A stretch of 64,000 bases of DNA from an uncultured Dehalococcoidia bacterium (GCA_951812625.1 CATOSP010000002.1:1-64000), one strand, 5' to 3'; shown: positions 49,885 to 58,457, numbered from the stretch's first letter. Notes: generated by a model not told the origin, from the letters alone. Made by a program: numbers and translations.

Positions 49885-50835
49885 ATGGAAGAGTTAACTC
49901 AGACACAGCTTAGTAGCACAGTCGTTTGGCAATCGGAAGATGCTCTTTCCTACCTTTATCATTTGGATGCCTTAGATTTCCTTCGCTCAATCCCGTCTGA
50001 CAGTGTGGATTGTATCTGGACCGACCCACCATACTTGCTGTCCAACGATGGTTTTACATGTGTAGCAGGAAAGCGGGTGAAGGTGAACAAGGGGGAGTGG
50101 GACAGGAGTCAAGGTATCGAGGCCGACCACCAATTTAACACGGACTGGCTGTCCGAATGTTATAGAGTATTGAAGCCCGCAGGAACGATCTGGATTACAG
50201 GTACTCTCCACGTCTACTTGAGCGTTGGTATGGCGTTGCTGCAATTGGGGTACCGTATTCTGAATGACATTACTTGGGAGAAACCAAATCCTCCACCTAA
50301 CCTTGGTTGCAGGTGTTTCACGCACTCAACCGAGACCGTACTTTGGGCAACAAAGGCGCCAAAGGGTAGTAAGCACAAGTACACATTCCATTACCAAGAG
50401 ATGCGGCAGGAGGCGGGCGGTAAGCAGATGAAGAGTGTCTGGAAAATCGCCCCAGCCGGTAGGGACGAGAAGCAATTTGGTAAGCATCCCACACAAAAGC
50501 CGGTGGCACTCATAGACCGGTGTATCCGAGCGTCTACTAACAAGGAGGACTTGGTTGTTGATCCTTTTGCCGGCTCAGGGGCAACCGGGGTCGCATGTTT
50601 ACGAACAGGTAGGCGATTCTTGCTCAACGAGCGTGAACCTGAGTACGTAGAGTTAACCCGAAGGCGGATTAACGCGGAGTTGAAGATGGGTGAGAATCAA
50701 ACGCCTGGTGTTTGGGTGGATGAGGAAGTGGCATCATGGAAAAGCTTGGCCAAATCGTCTCACGAACAAGTTCGTCTTCTGGAATCGAAGCGCACTGTCG
50801 ACTATGTAGCTAAACGCGAAGTAACCGCCAATTAA
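49885..50835 (+). CDS. DNA adenine methyltransferase (DpnA-like, beta class)
   Basis: A 316-residue methylase. The catalytic DPPYLLSN comes early (near residue 47), and the SAM-binding DPFAGSGATG comes late, the order of beta-class N6A/N4C methylases. HPTQKPVALIDRCI lies between. In DpnII systems DpnA is the second methylase, active also on single-stranded GATC. The alpha-class DpnM partner is not visible here. ATG 49885 is taken over TTG 49867; GGAGG lies 11 bases upstream. Confidence 0.88.
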   Translation: MEELTQTQLSSTVVWQSEDALSYLYHLDALDFLRSIPSDSVDCIWTDPPYLLSNDGFTCVAGKRVKVNKGEWDRSQGIEADHQFNTDWLSECYRVLKPAGTIWITGTLHVYLSVGMALLQLGYRILNDITWEKPNPPPNLGCRCFTHSTETVLWATKAPKGSKHKYTFHYQEMRQEAGGKQMKSVWKIAPAGRDEKQFGKHPTQKPVALIDRCIRASTNKEDLVVDPFAGSGATGVACLRTGRRFLLNEREPEYVELTRRRINAELKMGENQTPGVWVDEEVASWKSLAKSSHEQVRLLESKRTVDYVAKREVTAN

Positions 50836-50858
50836 GTAAGGGAACTGTCCGGACTAAG

Positions 50859-51401
50859 TCATGTCCAGTAGTCTTCCACAAACGTGCTGAAGTCATCACA
50901 GTAGTAGCCCGCGAAGGTTATCCACTCATAGAGCAGCATTGCCAGTTCGAACGATGAACGTTCGCAGAGTTCTTGTCGTCCACTGACTCCATCGTCTAGA
51001 AATACTCTCCCATCCAATTCGTATGCCTTCAATTGCACATGATCTGGTTTAGGCGTGAAAACTACCAACCGGTCCCACACATCCCCAATTTTCGTGTTGA
51101 GTTCTTTGACCGAGAGAGATGGGATACCGGTGGGAAGTGAATTCCCGGCACGACTTGGTGGTTTCCCTGCCTCGCCTCCCAATGCAATTAATGGTGCACC
51201 GTAGAAGGACGTGTACTCGATGATGGCGTCGTCGAGTTCCGTAACACGATGGACTAGGATGCGGTTCATTCCGCACGCCTTACCCATACGTCTAGCCTGA
51301 GCTACAGCCTTTTTGCTGTCAGGAGCCTTGACCGTAAACTCAATACTCCGGCGCCTGTGCGTGGCTTGGACCCTGTAGCGGCCATCGTCAATCTCACCCA
51401 A
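50859..51401 (-). CDS. Hypothetical protein next to the DpnII system
   Basis: A 180-residue protein of no recognised family. An N-terminal beta-rich part (RYRVQATHRRRSIEFTVKA) looks like a small DNA- or nucleotide-binding strand-helix, followed by KKAVAQARRMGKA. It ends with an aromatic tail AGYYCDDFSTFVEDYWT. It is convergent with the methylase gene, with 23 bases between stops. The start is TTG 51401, uncertain. A connection with restriction-modification is only by position. Confidence 0.55.
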   Translation of the reverse strand: MGEIDDGRYRVQATHRRRSIEFTVKAPDSKKAVAQARRMGKACGMNRILVHRVTELDDAIIEYTSFYGAPLIALGGEAGKPPSRAGNSLPTGIPSLSVKELNTKIGDVWDRLVVFTPKPDHVQLKAYELDGRVFLDDGVSGRQELCERSSFELAMLLYEWITFAGYYCDDFSTFVEDYWT

Positions 51402-51441
51402 TCTGCAATCCCCTCACGTTTGTTACCACGCCCCTCGCTCC

Positions 51442-52056
51442 CTACCCGCCGCCGAGGACCACCTGGACTATTCGTTTTTCCAAGGCCAGGCCGAGTTGGG
51501 TCGTCAGGTCGAGGCGCTCGTGGTCTCCCAGGGTGCCGGTGAAGGCTACGCCGAGGATGCGGCCCACGCGGAAGTCTATGACGGTGGAGGACATCAGGCC
51601 CGCCTGTCCGCCCTGGAGGACCTTCAAGGCCACCGCCTCATCGAAGAAACCCCTGGGTTCCAAACGGGATACCGAGATGAGCTGCTGGCCGGAACTGAGG
51701 CTTTCACCGACGTTGGACTCGAAGTCCTTGATGAATATGTCGGTCATCCAGGAGGACACGGTGTCGGGATTGTCGAACAGGTGGGCGACGGTGGCGGCCA
51801 CGAAGTTGAAACCGTCGCGGGCCGCGTCGCTGGAGGTCTCGCCGAATTCGCGGTTGTAGCCGGATATGCGCCCCGCGCCCCGCAGCCGTTCCGGGGTGTT
51901 GCCGGGGAACCCATGCTCGGCCATTGCCTCGTTGCTGAGGGCACCCTCGCGTATCATGCGCAATCCGGACAGTTCGGAAGGCAAGTCCGGCTTGTCCAGA
52001 GCCATGAGCTCCAGGGCGTTCTCGGATATGGCGAAAGTGGCCCTTTCCAATGCCAT
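51442..52056 (-). CDS. Hypothetical protein (about 204 residues)
   Basis: No family recognised. It has a charged/hydrophobic balance of a soluble protein, without signal peptide or transmembrane segments. Helical stretches NALELMALDKPDLPSELSGL and SDAARDGFNFVAATVAHLF are followed by a beta-rich C-terminal half (QLISVSRLEPRGFFDEAVALK and VIDFRVGRILGVAFTG). ATG 52056 has GGAGAGG upstream. Downstream of the propeller gene on the same strand, so possibly co-transcribed. Confidence 0.7.
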   Translation of the reverse strand: MALERATFAISENALELMALDKPDLPSELSGLRMIREGALSNEAMAEHGFPGNTPERLRGAGRISGYNREFGETSSDAARDGFNFVAATVAHLFDNPDTVSSWMTDIFIKDFESNVGESLSSGQQLISVSRLEPRGFFDEAVALKVLQGGQAGLMSSTVIDFRVGRILGVAFTGTLGDHERLDLTTQLGLALEKRIVQVVLGGG

Positions 52057-52144
52057 AGTGGGACCTCTCCAGTGTTCAGGCGCCAGTGGCCAGCCGGATG
52101 TAACCGGTCACAGGCCACTGGCAAATAGCGATTCCGGTGTAGCT

Positions 52145-53203
52145 TTAAGCGCAGACCATTGGGTATACGTGGCGGCTGCGGTCCATCTCCCCGGGGACCT
52201 GCTGCCTGGTCCAGCTGTCGCCGCCGTCGTTGCTGGCGTAGACTTGCCCGTAGTATGTGCAGCAGTACATGTTGGATGGCACAGCCCGGTCAATGGCCGT
52301 CTCGAACATGCGGCTGGGAGCCGTCTCGCCCAAGTCCATCTTCTCCCAGGTTTCCCCGACGTCGGTGCTCTTGAAGAGCGCGCCGGCGTCCTGGGTGCCT
52401 GCGGGAGCGCCACCGCCGCCCGCGCCAGCGGCCAGGTAGATGGTATTGGGGTCGTGGGGGGCCACCAGCAGGCCGCGGCAGTAGGAGCCGCCGGGGAACA
52501 TCTCCTCTACCTGGACGTGCTCCCAGCGATTGCCCCGGTCGCGGCTGCGGAACATGGCAATCTGGGTGATGATGTGGACGGTGCCGGGGGCAGCAGCGCT
52601 GACCTGGACTCCGTGCAGGTCGAGGGTGTTGTTGCGGACGAAGGGGCCGTCAATCAGGGAGGTCCAGCTATCACCGCCGTCCCTGCTGCCGATGAGCCCG
52701 CCGACCTCGATTGCGCCATAGATGTCGTTAGGATCGGAGGGGTCGGAGGCTAGGCCGATTACCCGCTTGCCCAGGGGAGGCATGTAGGTGGTGATGTGTG
52801 GATATTCGACGCCGCTGGTGTCCATCTTCTGCCAGGATTCCCCGCCGTTGACGGTGCGGTAGACGGCGCAGGGTTCGTACCCGGCGTACATGATTTGCGG
52901 GTCGTCGGGATGGAAGGACAGGGACCACACGTCCATGTCGGCGCGGGGCTTTTCCAGGGCTTCCCAATGGTCGCCCCGGTCGTCGCTGCGGTAGACGCCC
53001 AGGTTGGTCCCGGCGAAGATGGTCTGGGGGTTGTCGGGGTGGACGGCCAGGGCGCGCACCTGGGGGTTTTCGGGCAGCCCGTTGGTGATGGTGTGCCACT
53101 CCTCGTCACCGTCGGCCCAGCGCACCATTCCGCCTGTACCTATATTGTCGCCTTCACCGGCCAGGCCGATATAGACGTAGGTCTGATGGTTCAGCGATGC
53201 CAT
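52145..53203 (-). CDS. BNR/Asp-box repeat protein (six-bladed propeller)
   Basis: A 352-residue beta-propeller with six Asp-box motifs: SDDRGDHW, TVNGGESW, SRDGGDSW, SRDRGNRW, STDVGETW and SNDGGDSW. Such propellers occur in sialidase-like, sortilin-like and photosystem-assembly proteins; no catalytic residues are identifiable. No signal peptide is seen from ATG 53203 (GGAGG five bases upstream); the frame runs on to 53323 but only as non-conserved sequence. Probably a ligand-binding cytoplasmic protein. Confidence 0.82.
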   Translation of the reverse strand: MASLNHQTYVYIGLAGEGDNIGTGGMVRWADGDEEWHTITNGLPENPQVRALAVHPDNPQTIFAGTNLGVYRSDDRGDHWEALEKPRADMDVWSLSFHPDDPQIMYAGYEPCAVYRTVNGGESWQKMDTSGVEYPHITTYMPPLGKRVIGLASDPSDPNDIYGAIEVGGLIGSRDGGDSWTSLIDGPFVRNNTLDLHGVQVSAAAPGTVHIITQIAMFRSRDRGNRWEHVQVEEMFPGGSYCRGLLVAPHDPNTIYLAAGAGGGGAPAGTQDAGALFKSTDVGETWEKMDLGETAPSRMFETAIDRAVPSNMYCCTYYGQVYASNDGGDSWTRQQVPGEMDRSRHVYPMVCA

Positions 53204-53427
53204 CGCGTTCCTCCAATCGAGAAGATTGCCCCAAACCCGGCGGAAGGCTGGAGCCGGGGTTGGGTATCTACCGTTGTAGCGGCAGGTTAGTAGGATTCTT
53301 GGTTTATTTGGTCGGGTTGTCAAGTGGCGCAGTGTCGAAGGGAGCGTTGAAAGTAGTGATTTGCAGAGTCAGCCTGTCGCTGCCCGCTCATAAGTGGGCA
53401 AGCCCCGGGAAGGGTTTCGTCTCCCGC

Positions 53428-53433
53428 TATAAT
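53428..53433 (+). promoter_or_regulatory. Candidate -10 element upstream of the DCC protein
   Basis: TATAAT at 53428-53433 is 50 bases before ATG 53483. A good -35 is missing. Candidate only. Confidence 0.3.
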
Positions 53434-53482
53434 GTCTATGAGTAGACTGAATCCCGGATGATCAGACGCACTGACTACCGTT

Positions 53483-53854
53483 ATGGGAAACGTTCAGGCC
53501 CCAGTCAACATCTTCTACTACGACGCGGAGTGCCGGTTTTGTGTCTCGCTGGCCCGGATGCTCAGGCGGCTGGACCGGGGAGGAGCGCTGGAGCTTCGCG
53601 CCGGGCTGGATGACCATGCGCGTCAGGCCGGGCTGGCGGAGGCGGACCTGCAACGCTCGGCGTACCTGGTGTTCCCCGGCGGCGGGGTATTGGAGGGTTT
53701 TTTCGCGTTCCGGAGGTTGAGCCTGCTGGTGCCGTGGCTGTGGCCCCTTGCGCCTCTGCTGTGGATGCCGGGGTCCGGGCTGTTGGGACCGCGGGTGTAC
53801 CGCTGGGTTGCCGACAACCGGCGGGGTATATTTGGCTGTGTCCGTAGAAGCTGA
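53483..53854 (+). CDS. DCC family (DUF393) thiol-disulfide oxidoreductase-like protein
   Basis: A 123-residue protein with thioredoxin-like start FYYDAECRFCVSLARML, a CxxC at C17 and C20 in place of the more usual DGDCxxC. SLLVPWLWPLAPLLWMPG and the VYRWVADNRRG tail are typical of DUF393. It probably has a redox role, with no identified partner. The gene is alone, in the space before the CoA-transferase genes. Confidence 0.85.
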   Translation: MGNVQAPVNIFYYDAECRFCVSLARMLRRLDRGGALELRAGLDDHARQAGLAEADLQRSAYLVFPGGGVLEGFFAFRRLSLLVPWLWPLAPLLWMPGSGLLGPRVYRWVADNRRGIFGCVRRS

Positions 53855-54025
53855 GCAGGCACGGACTATGGAGTGACGGACCCTACGCACGAGCCGCAGG
53901 CAGGCGATGTGGAGCCACGTTATCGGTGGCACGATGGGCAAGTCTGGGGTAGTATGTAGGCGCATAAACGACTCTCCCGGCCCGGCATGGCACGGCGGGG
54001 TGACGTTCTCAGAGGAGATTGGCCA

Positions 54026-54730
54026 ATGCCAATGACGAGCAAAGTATTCGAGACTTTTGACGCGGCGGTGGCGGGCGTTCCCGACGGCGTCACCATCATG
54101 GTCCCCGGCTTCGGCGGGGTGGGACTGCCCCGCAACCTGTTGGCAGCGCTGCACCGGCAGGGAGCCAAGGGTATGACCGGCATTTCCAACAATGCCGGAG
54201 GCATGGGCGACCAGGTGGACGTGGGCATCCTGGTGGAAGCGGGCCGGATGAAGAAGATGATCTGCGCCTTCACCGCGGCGACCCACCCCTCGCGGCCAAC
54301 CCCATTCGTGACCATGTACAACAACGATGAGGTCGACGCCGAGCTTGTGCCCCAGGGGACACTGGCAGAGCGCATCCGGGCCGCTGCTTTCGGCATCGGC
54401 GCGTTCTACACCCCGACCAGTGTGGGCACGGAATTGGCGGAAGGCAAGGAGCACCGGGAGATGAACGGGCGCACCTACGTCCTGGAGTACCCGCTGCACG
54501 CCGACTACGCCCTGATCAGGGCGTGGCGGGCCGATACGTTCGGAAACCTCCAGTTCCGGCTCACCCAGCGCAATTTCAACCCCATCATGGCGATGGCCGC
54601 CAAGACCACGATAGTGGAGGTGGAGGACGCCATAGTGCCAGTGGGAGAGTTGGACGCGGACAAGATTCACGTGCCGGGGATTTACGTGAACCGACTGGTC
54701 AAGATTCCCCCGGACGGGATCTGGGAGTAA
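54026..54730 (+). CDS. CoA-transferase subunit A
   Basis: A 234-residue alpha subunit of a type I CoA-transferase. TIMVPGFGGVGLPRNLLAAL is the N-terminal glycine-rich motif, GRMKKMICAFT and GTLAERIRAAAFGIGAFYTP are family segments, and AWRADTFGNLQFR follows. It pairs with the beta subunit gene at 55321 to move CoA between short-chain acyl groups. Between the two lies an unrelated HEPN-like gene. ATG 54026 has AGAGGAGA upstream. Confidence 0.88.
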   Translation: MPMTSKVFETFDAAVAGVPDGVTIMVPGFGGVGLPRNLLAALHRQGAKGMTGISNNAGGMGDQVDVGILVEAGRMKKMICAFTAATHPSRPTPFVTMYNNDEVDAELVPQGTLAERIRAAAFGIGAFYTPTSVGTELAEGKEHREMNGRTYVLEYPLHADYALIRAWRADTFGNLQFRLTQRNFNPIMAMAAKTTIVEVEDAIVPVGELDADKIHVPGIYVNRLVKIPPDGIWE

Positions 54731-54832
54731 TGGGGGCGGTTGGTGACAGGGACACAGTCCGGCCACTGGCCGCTAACGTTCAGGTAGCTGCAACTTCAAA
54801 TCAACTGTGCATAAATAACGCTGGAGACGGAT

Positions 54833-55192
54833 TTGCTGACCCAGGAACACGCTCAGACGGCTCGGGAATTCCTAGAAGCCTCAAACCGGGAATTCGATGC
54901 CGGAGACCATCTGCAAGCCTCTGAAAAGCTTTGGGGGGCTGCTGCCCACGCGCTGATGGCGGCCATGCAGGAGCGGGGGATTTCCGGCAATTCCCACAGG
55001 GCATTGAGGTTTCATGCCGAGAAGCTGGCCCGGGAATATGGAGACCCTAACATCAGGCTAGGGTTCCATATTGCGGATAAGTTCCATCGCAACTTTTGCA
55101 ATGACTTTATGGACGAGGGCGAATACGATCTTGACCGTCCGATAGTCCACGATTTCGTTGAGCGGGTGCTGTCATTGCCCGCGCAGGGCTGA
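54833..55192 (+). CDS. HEPN-like/PaREP1-type small helical protein
   Basis: A 119-residue all-helical protein. ASEKLWGAAAHALMAAMQERG and NIRLGFHIADKFHRNF are like the HEPN/PaREP1 helical pattern, in which a gene is often part of a two-component defence or toxin system. A classical R-x4-6-H HEPN catalytic motif is not clear. TTG 54833 is the start, with GGAGACGG upstream. It splits the CoA-transferase subunit genes, with 102 bases before it and 128 after. Confidence 0.62.
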   Translation: MLTQEHAQTAREFLEASNREFDAGDHLQASEKLWGAAAHALMAAMQERGISGNSHRALRFHAEKLAREYGDPNIRLGFHIADKFHRNFCNDFMDEGEYDLDRPIVHDFVERVLSLPAQG

Positions 55193-55320
55193 ATTTCGGT
55201 GAATCTCACATGCGACGTCTCTGCGAACGTCGCCCCATATCGTCGTGCCGACCGGGGAGCGGCAGATAGGATCCGCCCCCAGAAGGACATAGTTACCAAC
55301 ACTTGCACCGGAGGAATCTG

Positions 55321-56001
55321 ATGGCGGATAAGCAAAGGTTGGACCGGCAGTCCATGTGCGACCGTCTGGCAATGGAATTCCAGGACGGGTGGATCGTGAA
55401 CCTTGGCGTGGGTATGCCCACCCTCTGCTCCAACTACGTTGACCCGGACAAGTTCATCATCACCCACTCGGAGAACGGCGTCATCGGGTACGGTCCCATA
55501 GCTACCGAAGGCAACGAGGACAGGCACCTGGTCAACGCCGGGGGGCAGTTCGTGACACCGGGGCCCTTGATGTCCATCGTCCACCACGCCGACTCATTCG
55601 GGATCATCCGTGGAGGCATGGTGGATGTGACCGTGATGGGGGCCTACGAGGTGTCTGAGAACGGAGACTTCGCCAACTGGCGGATTCCCACCCGCAAGGG
55701 CGGCGGAATCGGCGGGGCAATGGACCTGGCGGCCTGCGCCAAGCGGGTGTTCATCGCTATGGAGCATACCCAGCGCGACGGTTCGCCTCGTGTGCTGAAC
55801 CGCTGCAAGCTGCCCATCACCGCTCCTGGAGTGGTGAAGATGCTGGTAACCGACCTTGGGCTGTTCGAGATTACCCCGGATGGCTTTGTGCTGAGGGAAC
55901 ATGCGCCGGGCTGGAACCCGGAGGAAATCCAGGAGTTGACCGAGGCGAAGCTCATTATCCCCGACGACCTTCGGGAGTTCCGCTTCCGGGACCAGGGTTA
56001 A
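55321..56001 (+). CDS. CoA-transferase subunit B
   Basis: A 226-residue beta subunit. The catalytic Glu is in ITHSENGVIGYGP (ENG). MADKQRLDRQSMCDRLAMEF starts it, VNLGVGMPTLCSNY follows, then GGIGGAMDLAACAKRVF in the middle. Together with subunit A it would form the active 3-oxoacid-type CoA-transferase. ATG 55321 has GGAGG eight bases upstream. Confidence 0.88.
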   Translation: MADKQRLDRQSMCDRLAMEFQDGWIVNLGVGMPTLCSNYVDPDKFIITHSENGVIGYGPIATEGNEDRHLVNAGGQFVTPGPLMSIVHHADSFGIIRGGMVDVTVMGAYEVSENGDFANWRIPTRKGGGIGGAMDLAACAKRVFIAMEHTQRDGSPRVLNRCKLPITAPGVVKMLVTDLGLFEITPDGFVLREHAPGWNPEEIQELTEAKLIIPDDLREFRFRDQG

Positions 56002-56054
56002 GCCCCGCGCTCTGACAGCCGTTCTTTCGATTCATCCCTGACAGCGCCCCGGAA

Positions 56055-56519
56055 ATGGCTTCCAGAGAAATAGACCTCCACGGCCGGACATGGGCTGAGG
56101 CCGTGGAGGTGTTTATTGATTTCTACAACAATGCGCTTCGGTCACCGGGCGGAAGCGGCGTCAGGTTGACCGTGGTGCATGGCTACGGTTCCTCTGGTGT
56201 CGGCGGAGTCCTGCGCACCCGGTTCCGCGCTTTCCTCCAGAGACACGAGGGACGGTTGGAATTCACGCCGGGGGAGCGGGTGGACGGCAACCCAGGTCAG
56301 ACCATAGTCACGCCGCGTAAACCCCTGCCCGTTACAGAAGAGCTGTTGGCGGAGCAGGTGTGGGAATACTGCGAACGCCCAAAGACGATGACCAAGATAA
56401 CGGGGAAGTTTCGCCGTCACGGTCAGCCCAGGGTTGCGGAGGCGGTGCGTTTGCTGGAAGGTCAGCGCAGGCTGCGCGCCGCGCTCAAGGGTAAGGCCAG
56501 GGTGTACCAGGCGGTGTGA
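56055..56519 (+). CDS. Smr domain protein
   Basis: A 154-residue protein with an Smr (MutS2-like) domain: SREIDLHGRTWAEAVEVFID and LTVVHGYGSSGVGGVLRTRFRAFLQ. Smr domains nick or bind nucleic acid branch structures. C-terminal 60 residues are basic and different. It lies 54 bases after the CoA-transferase B gene. Confidence 0.85.
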   Translation: MASREIDLHGRTWAEAVEVFIDFYNNALRSPGGSGVRLTVVHGYGSSGVGGVLRTRFRAFLQRHEGRLEFTPGERVDGNPGQTIVTPRKPLPVTEELLAEQVWEYCERPKTMTKITGKFRRHGQPRVAEAVRLLEGQRRLRAALKGKARVYQAV

Positions 56520-56576
56520 GACCGGTCTCTTGCCACAGTATAATTGTTAAGGGCGTTAGGAAGGCAACGAATAAGA

Positions 56577-56942
56577 ATGGGCACGTTCTCTGTGAAGCTG
56601 GAAGTGGCGCCCCTGACGGGCGGTGAGTTCACTAACGTCGAGGCACTGGTGGACACCGGCGCGTCCTACACCGTCTTGGGTAGTGACCTGCTGGAAGGAA
56701 TGGGAGTGGAGACAACTGAGCGGAGACAGTTCCAGTTGGGAGATGATAGCCTTGTAGAGTACGACATGGGTTACGTCGGGCTAATGCTGGAGGGCAGGCG
56801 GGGGGTAACTCCGGTAGTGTTCGGAACTCCTGGAGTTAGTCCATTGCTGGGAGCAGTGACGTTGCAGGAATTGGGCCTCATAGCCGACTCGGTGAACGAG
56901 CGGCTCATTCCCATGCCACCGATACAGGCCAGAATATTCTAG
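56577..56942 (+). CDS. Retropepsin-like aspartic protease (clan AA)
   Basis: A 121-residue clan AA protease. VEALVDTGASYTVLG near residue 18 has the catalytic DTGAS, and ALVDTG-type single domain suggests a dimer. Later strands SPLLGAVTLQELGL fit the fold. ATG 56577 is taken; the frame runs up to 56544. TATAAT at 56539-56544 is a possible -10. Notably its stop TAG (56940-56942) is the first three bases of MITE copy B. Confidence 0.82.
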   Translation: MGTFSVKLEVAPLTGGEFTNVEALVDTGASYTVLGSDLLEGMGVETTERRQFQLGDDSLVEYDMGYVGLMLEGRRGVTPVVFGTPGVSPLLGAVTLQELGLIADSVNERLIPMPPIQARIF

Positions 56943-57090
56943 TACTACAGTCGCAGATCTCGGGATTCATCACTTCTAAAGAAGCGACGGAGGTAAATTT
57001 AGCTTTGCACAAGAGGCGAAATCCCTGTCCCCGCCGCTTGCTAAGAGCACTAACTGAAGCTGTCCGAGTGGATGTGCGGCTGTAGTCCTA
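56940..57090. mobile_element. MITE-like element, copy B
   Basis: TAGTACTACAGTCGCAGAT at 56940-56958 and an imperfect reverse complement ATGTGCGGCTGTAGTCCTA at 57072-57090. TA at both ends. About 150 bp. It shares the right subterminal GCTGTCCGAGTGGAT with copy C but not the interior. Confidence 0.8.
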
Positions 57091-57181
57091 GTACCCAGTC
57101 AAAGTTGATTTAGGCGGTGGATCAGGGTTACCTCTTCAGATGGTATGCTGGTGCCGGATTATGTAGTTGTGAGGTGGCGGT

Positions 57182-58299
57182 ATGGTCCGAGAGAGGTTTG
57201 CGGTCAGACTCAACCCGGAGGAGCGGGAACGGTTGGAGCACTTGGTGCGGGCAGGGAGGAGTCCCGCACGGGTTGCGACACGGGCACGCATCCTGCTGAA
57301 GACCAGCGAGGGCTGGTCCGCTCCCAAGGTGGCCCTGGCCCTGGATGTGGCCGAGTCCAGCGTATACCGCATCAAGCGGCGTTTCGCCGAGGACGGGCTG
57401 GACGGGGTGCTTAAGGACCGGCCCCAAGCCAACCGGTACCGCAAGCTGGATGACCGGGCCGGGGCCCATCTCACCGCCCTGGCCTGCACCCCGGCTCCCG
57501 AGGGGTATGACCATTGGACGCTGCGGGCCCTGGCTGGCAGGGCAGTGGAGTTGGGACTGGTTACGTCGCTCTCCCACGAGAGTGTGCGCCGGCATCTCAA
57601 AAAAGCACCCTCAAGCCGTGGCAGAGGAAGCAGTGGTGCATTCCCGAGGTGAGCGCCGACTTCGTGGCCCACATGGAGGATGTGCTGGACCTCTACGCCG
57701 AACCCTATGATCCCATGAGGCCGGTGGTCTGCTTCGACGAGACCTCCACCCAGTTGCTGGCCGATGCCCGTCCGCCCACCCCGGCAAAGCCGGGGCGTCC
57801 GAGGCGGGAGGACTACGAGTACGTAAGGGGAGGAACCCGCAACCTGTTTCTGACCTGTGAGCCCCTGGCTGGCTGGCGCCATGTGGAGATAACGGAGCGG
57901 CGCACCAAGGTGGACTTCGCCCATCAGATGCGCTGGCTGGCGGAGGAGGCCTACCCCGAGGCCGAAGTGGTCCGGGTGGTCTTGGACAATCTGAACACCC
58001 ACCGCAAGGCGTCGTTGTACGAGGCGTTCCCGGCGGAGGAGGCCCGGCGCATCGCCCGGAAGCTGGAATTTCACCACACGCCCAAGCATGGCAGTTGGCT
58101 GAATATGGCGGAGATCGAGTTCAGCGTCATATCCCGCCGCTGCCTCGGGCAGAGGCACCCGGACGAGGACAGTCTCTGCCGGGAGGTACATGCCCTGGAG
58201 CTGGAACGCAATGAGGCCCAGGCGATCATCAACTGGCGCTTCACCACCCAGGACGCCAGGACCAAACTCCGTCGCCTCTATCCCCTATTCCCAGCTTGA
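57182..58299 (+). CDS. IS630-family transposase (two overlapping frames)
   Basis: The first part (57182-57652) has the helix-turn-helix ARILLKTSEGWSAPKVALAL and DVAESSVYRIKRRFAEDG. The second (entered at about 57600, to 58299) has the DDE domain with VVCFDETSTQ, VVLDNLNTHRKA and NMAEIEFSVIS for the three acidic residues. The A-run at 57599-57604 joins the frames: a shift of -1 gives a normal IS630 protein reading HLKKSTLKPWQRKQWC. This is either programmed frameshifting or slippage, or a deletion that inactivates it. ATG 57182 follows GAGGTGGC. Confidence 0.85.
57599..57605 (+). promoter_or_regulatory. Probable frameshift site (A6G) in the transposase
   Basis: AAAAAAG lies where frame 1 must move -1 to enter the DDE frame. 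The phase (CTC AAA AAA GCA) is not the classic A-AAA-AAG, so transcript slippage on the A-run is an equal possibility. Confidence 0.5.
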
Positions 58300-58307
58300 C
58301 TGAGTAT

Positions 58308-58457
58308 TAGTACTACAGTCGCAGATGAGTGACTTTAGGGCCGTAGGGCCCTGAAGGCTGTGGAAATCAGCTCCGGCTTATCCATCCGCAATAGATGAAA
58401 CCAAGCTGATTGAGAGTCCATAAATGCTGTCCGAGTGGATCTGCGACTGTAGTACTA
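58308..58457. mobile_element. MITE-like element, copy C
   Basis: TAGTACTACAGTCGCAGAT at 58308-58326 and its exact reverse complement at 58439-58457: a perfect 19-bp inverted repeat with TA ends. 150 bp long, no open frame. It starts two bases beyond the right end of the IS630 element. Confidence 0.88.

Larger units (their letters stand above)
57092..58306 (+). mobile_element. IS630-family insertion sequence
   Basis: Bounded by TA at 57092-57093 and 58305-58306, the target-site duplication usual for IS630/Tc1. Ends are imperfect inverted repeats: CCCAGTCAAAG at the left and, reverse-complemented, CTCAGTCAAGC at the right. It carries a single transposase in two frames. MITE copies B and C lie one to two bases outside either end. 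Confidence 0.82.
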
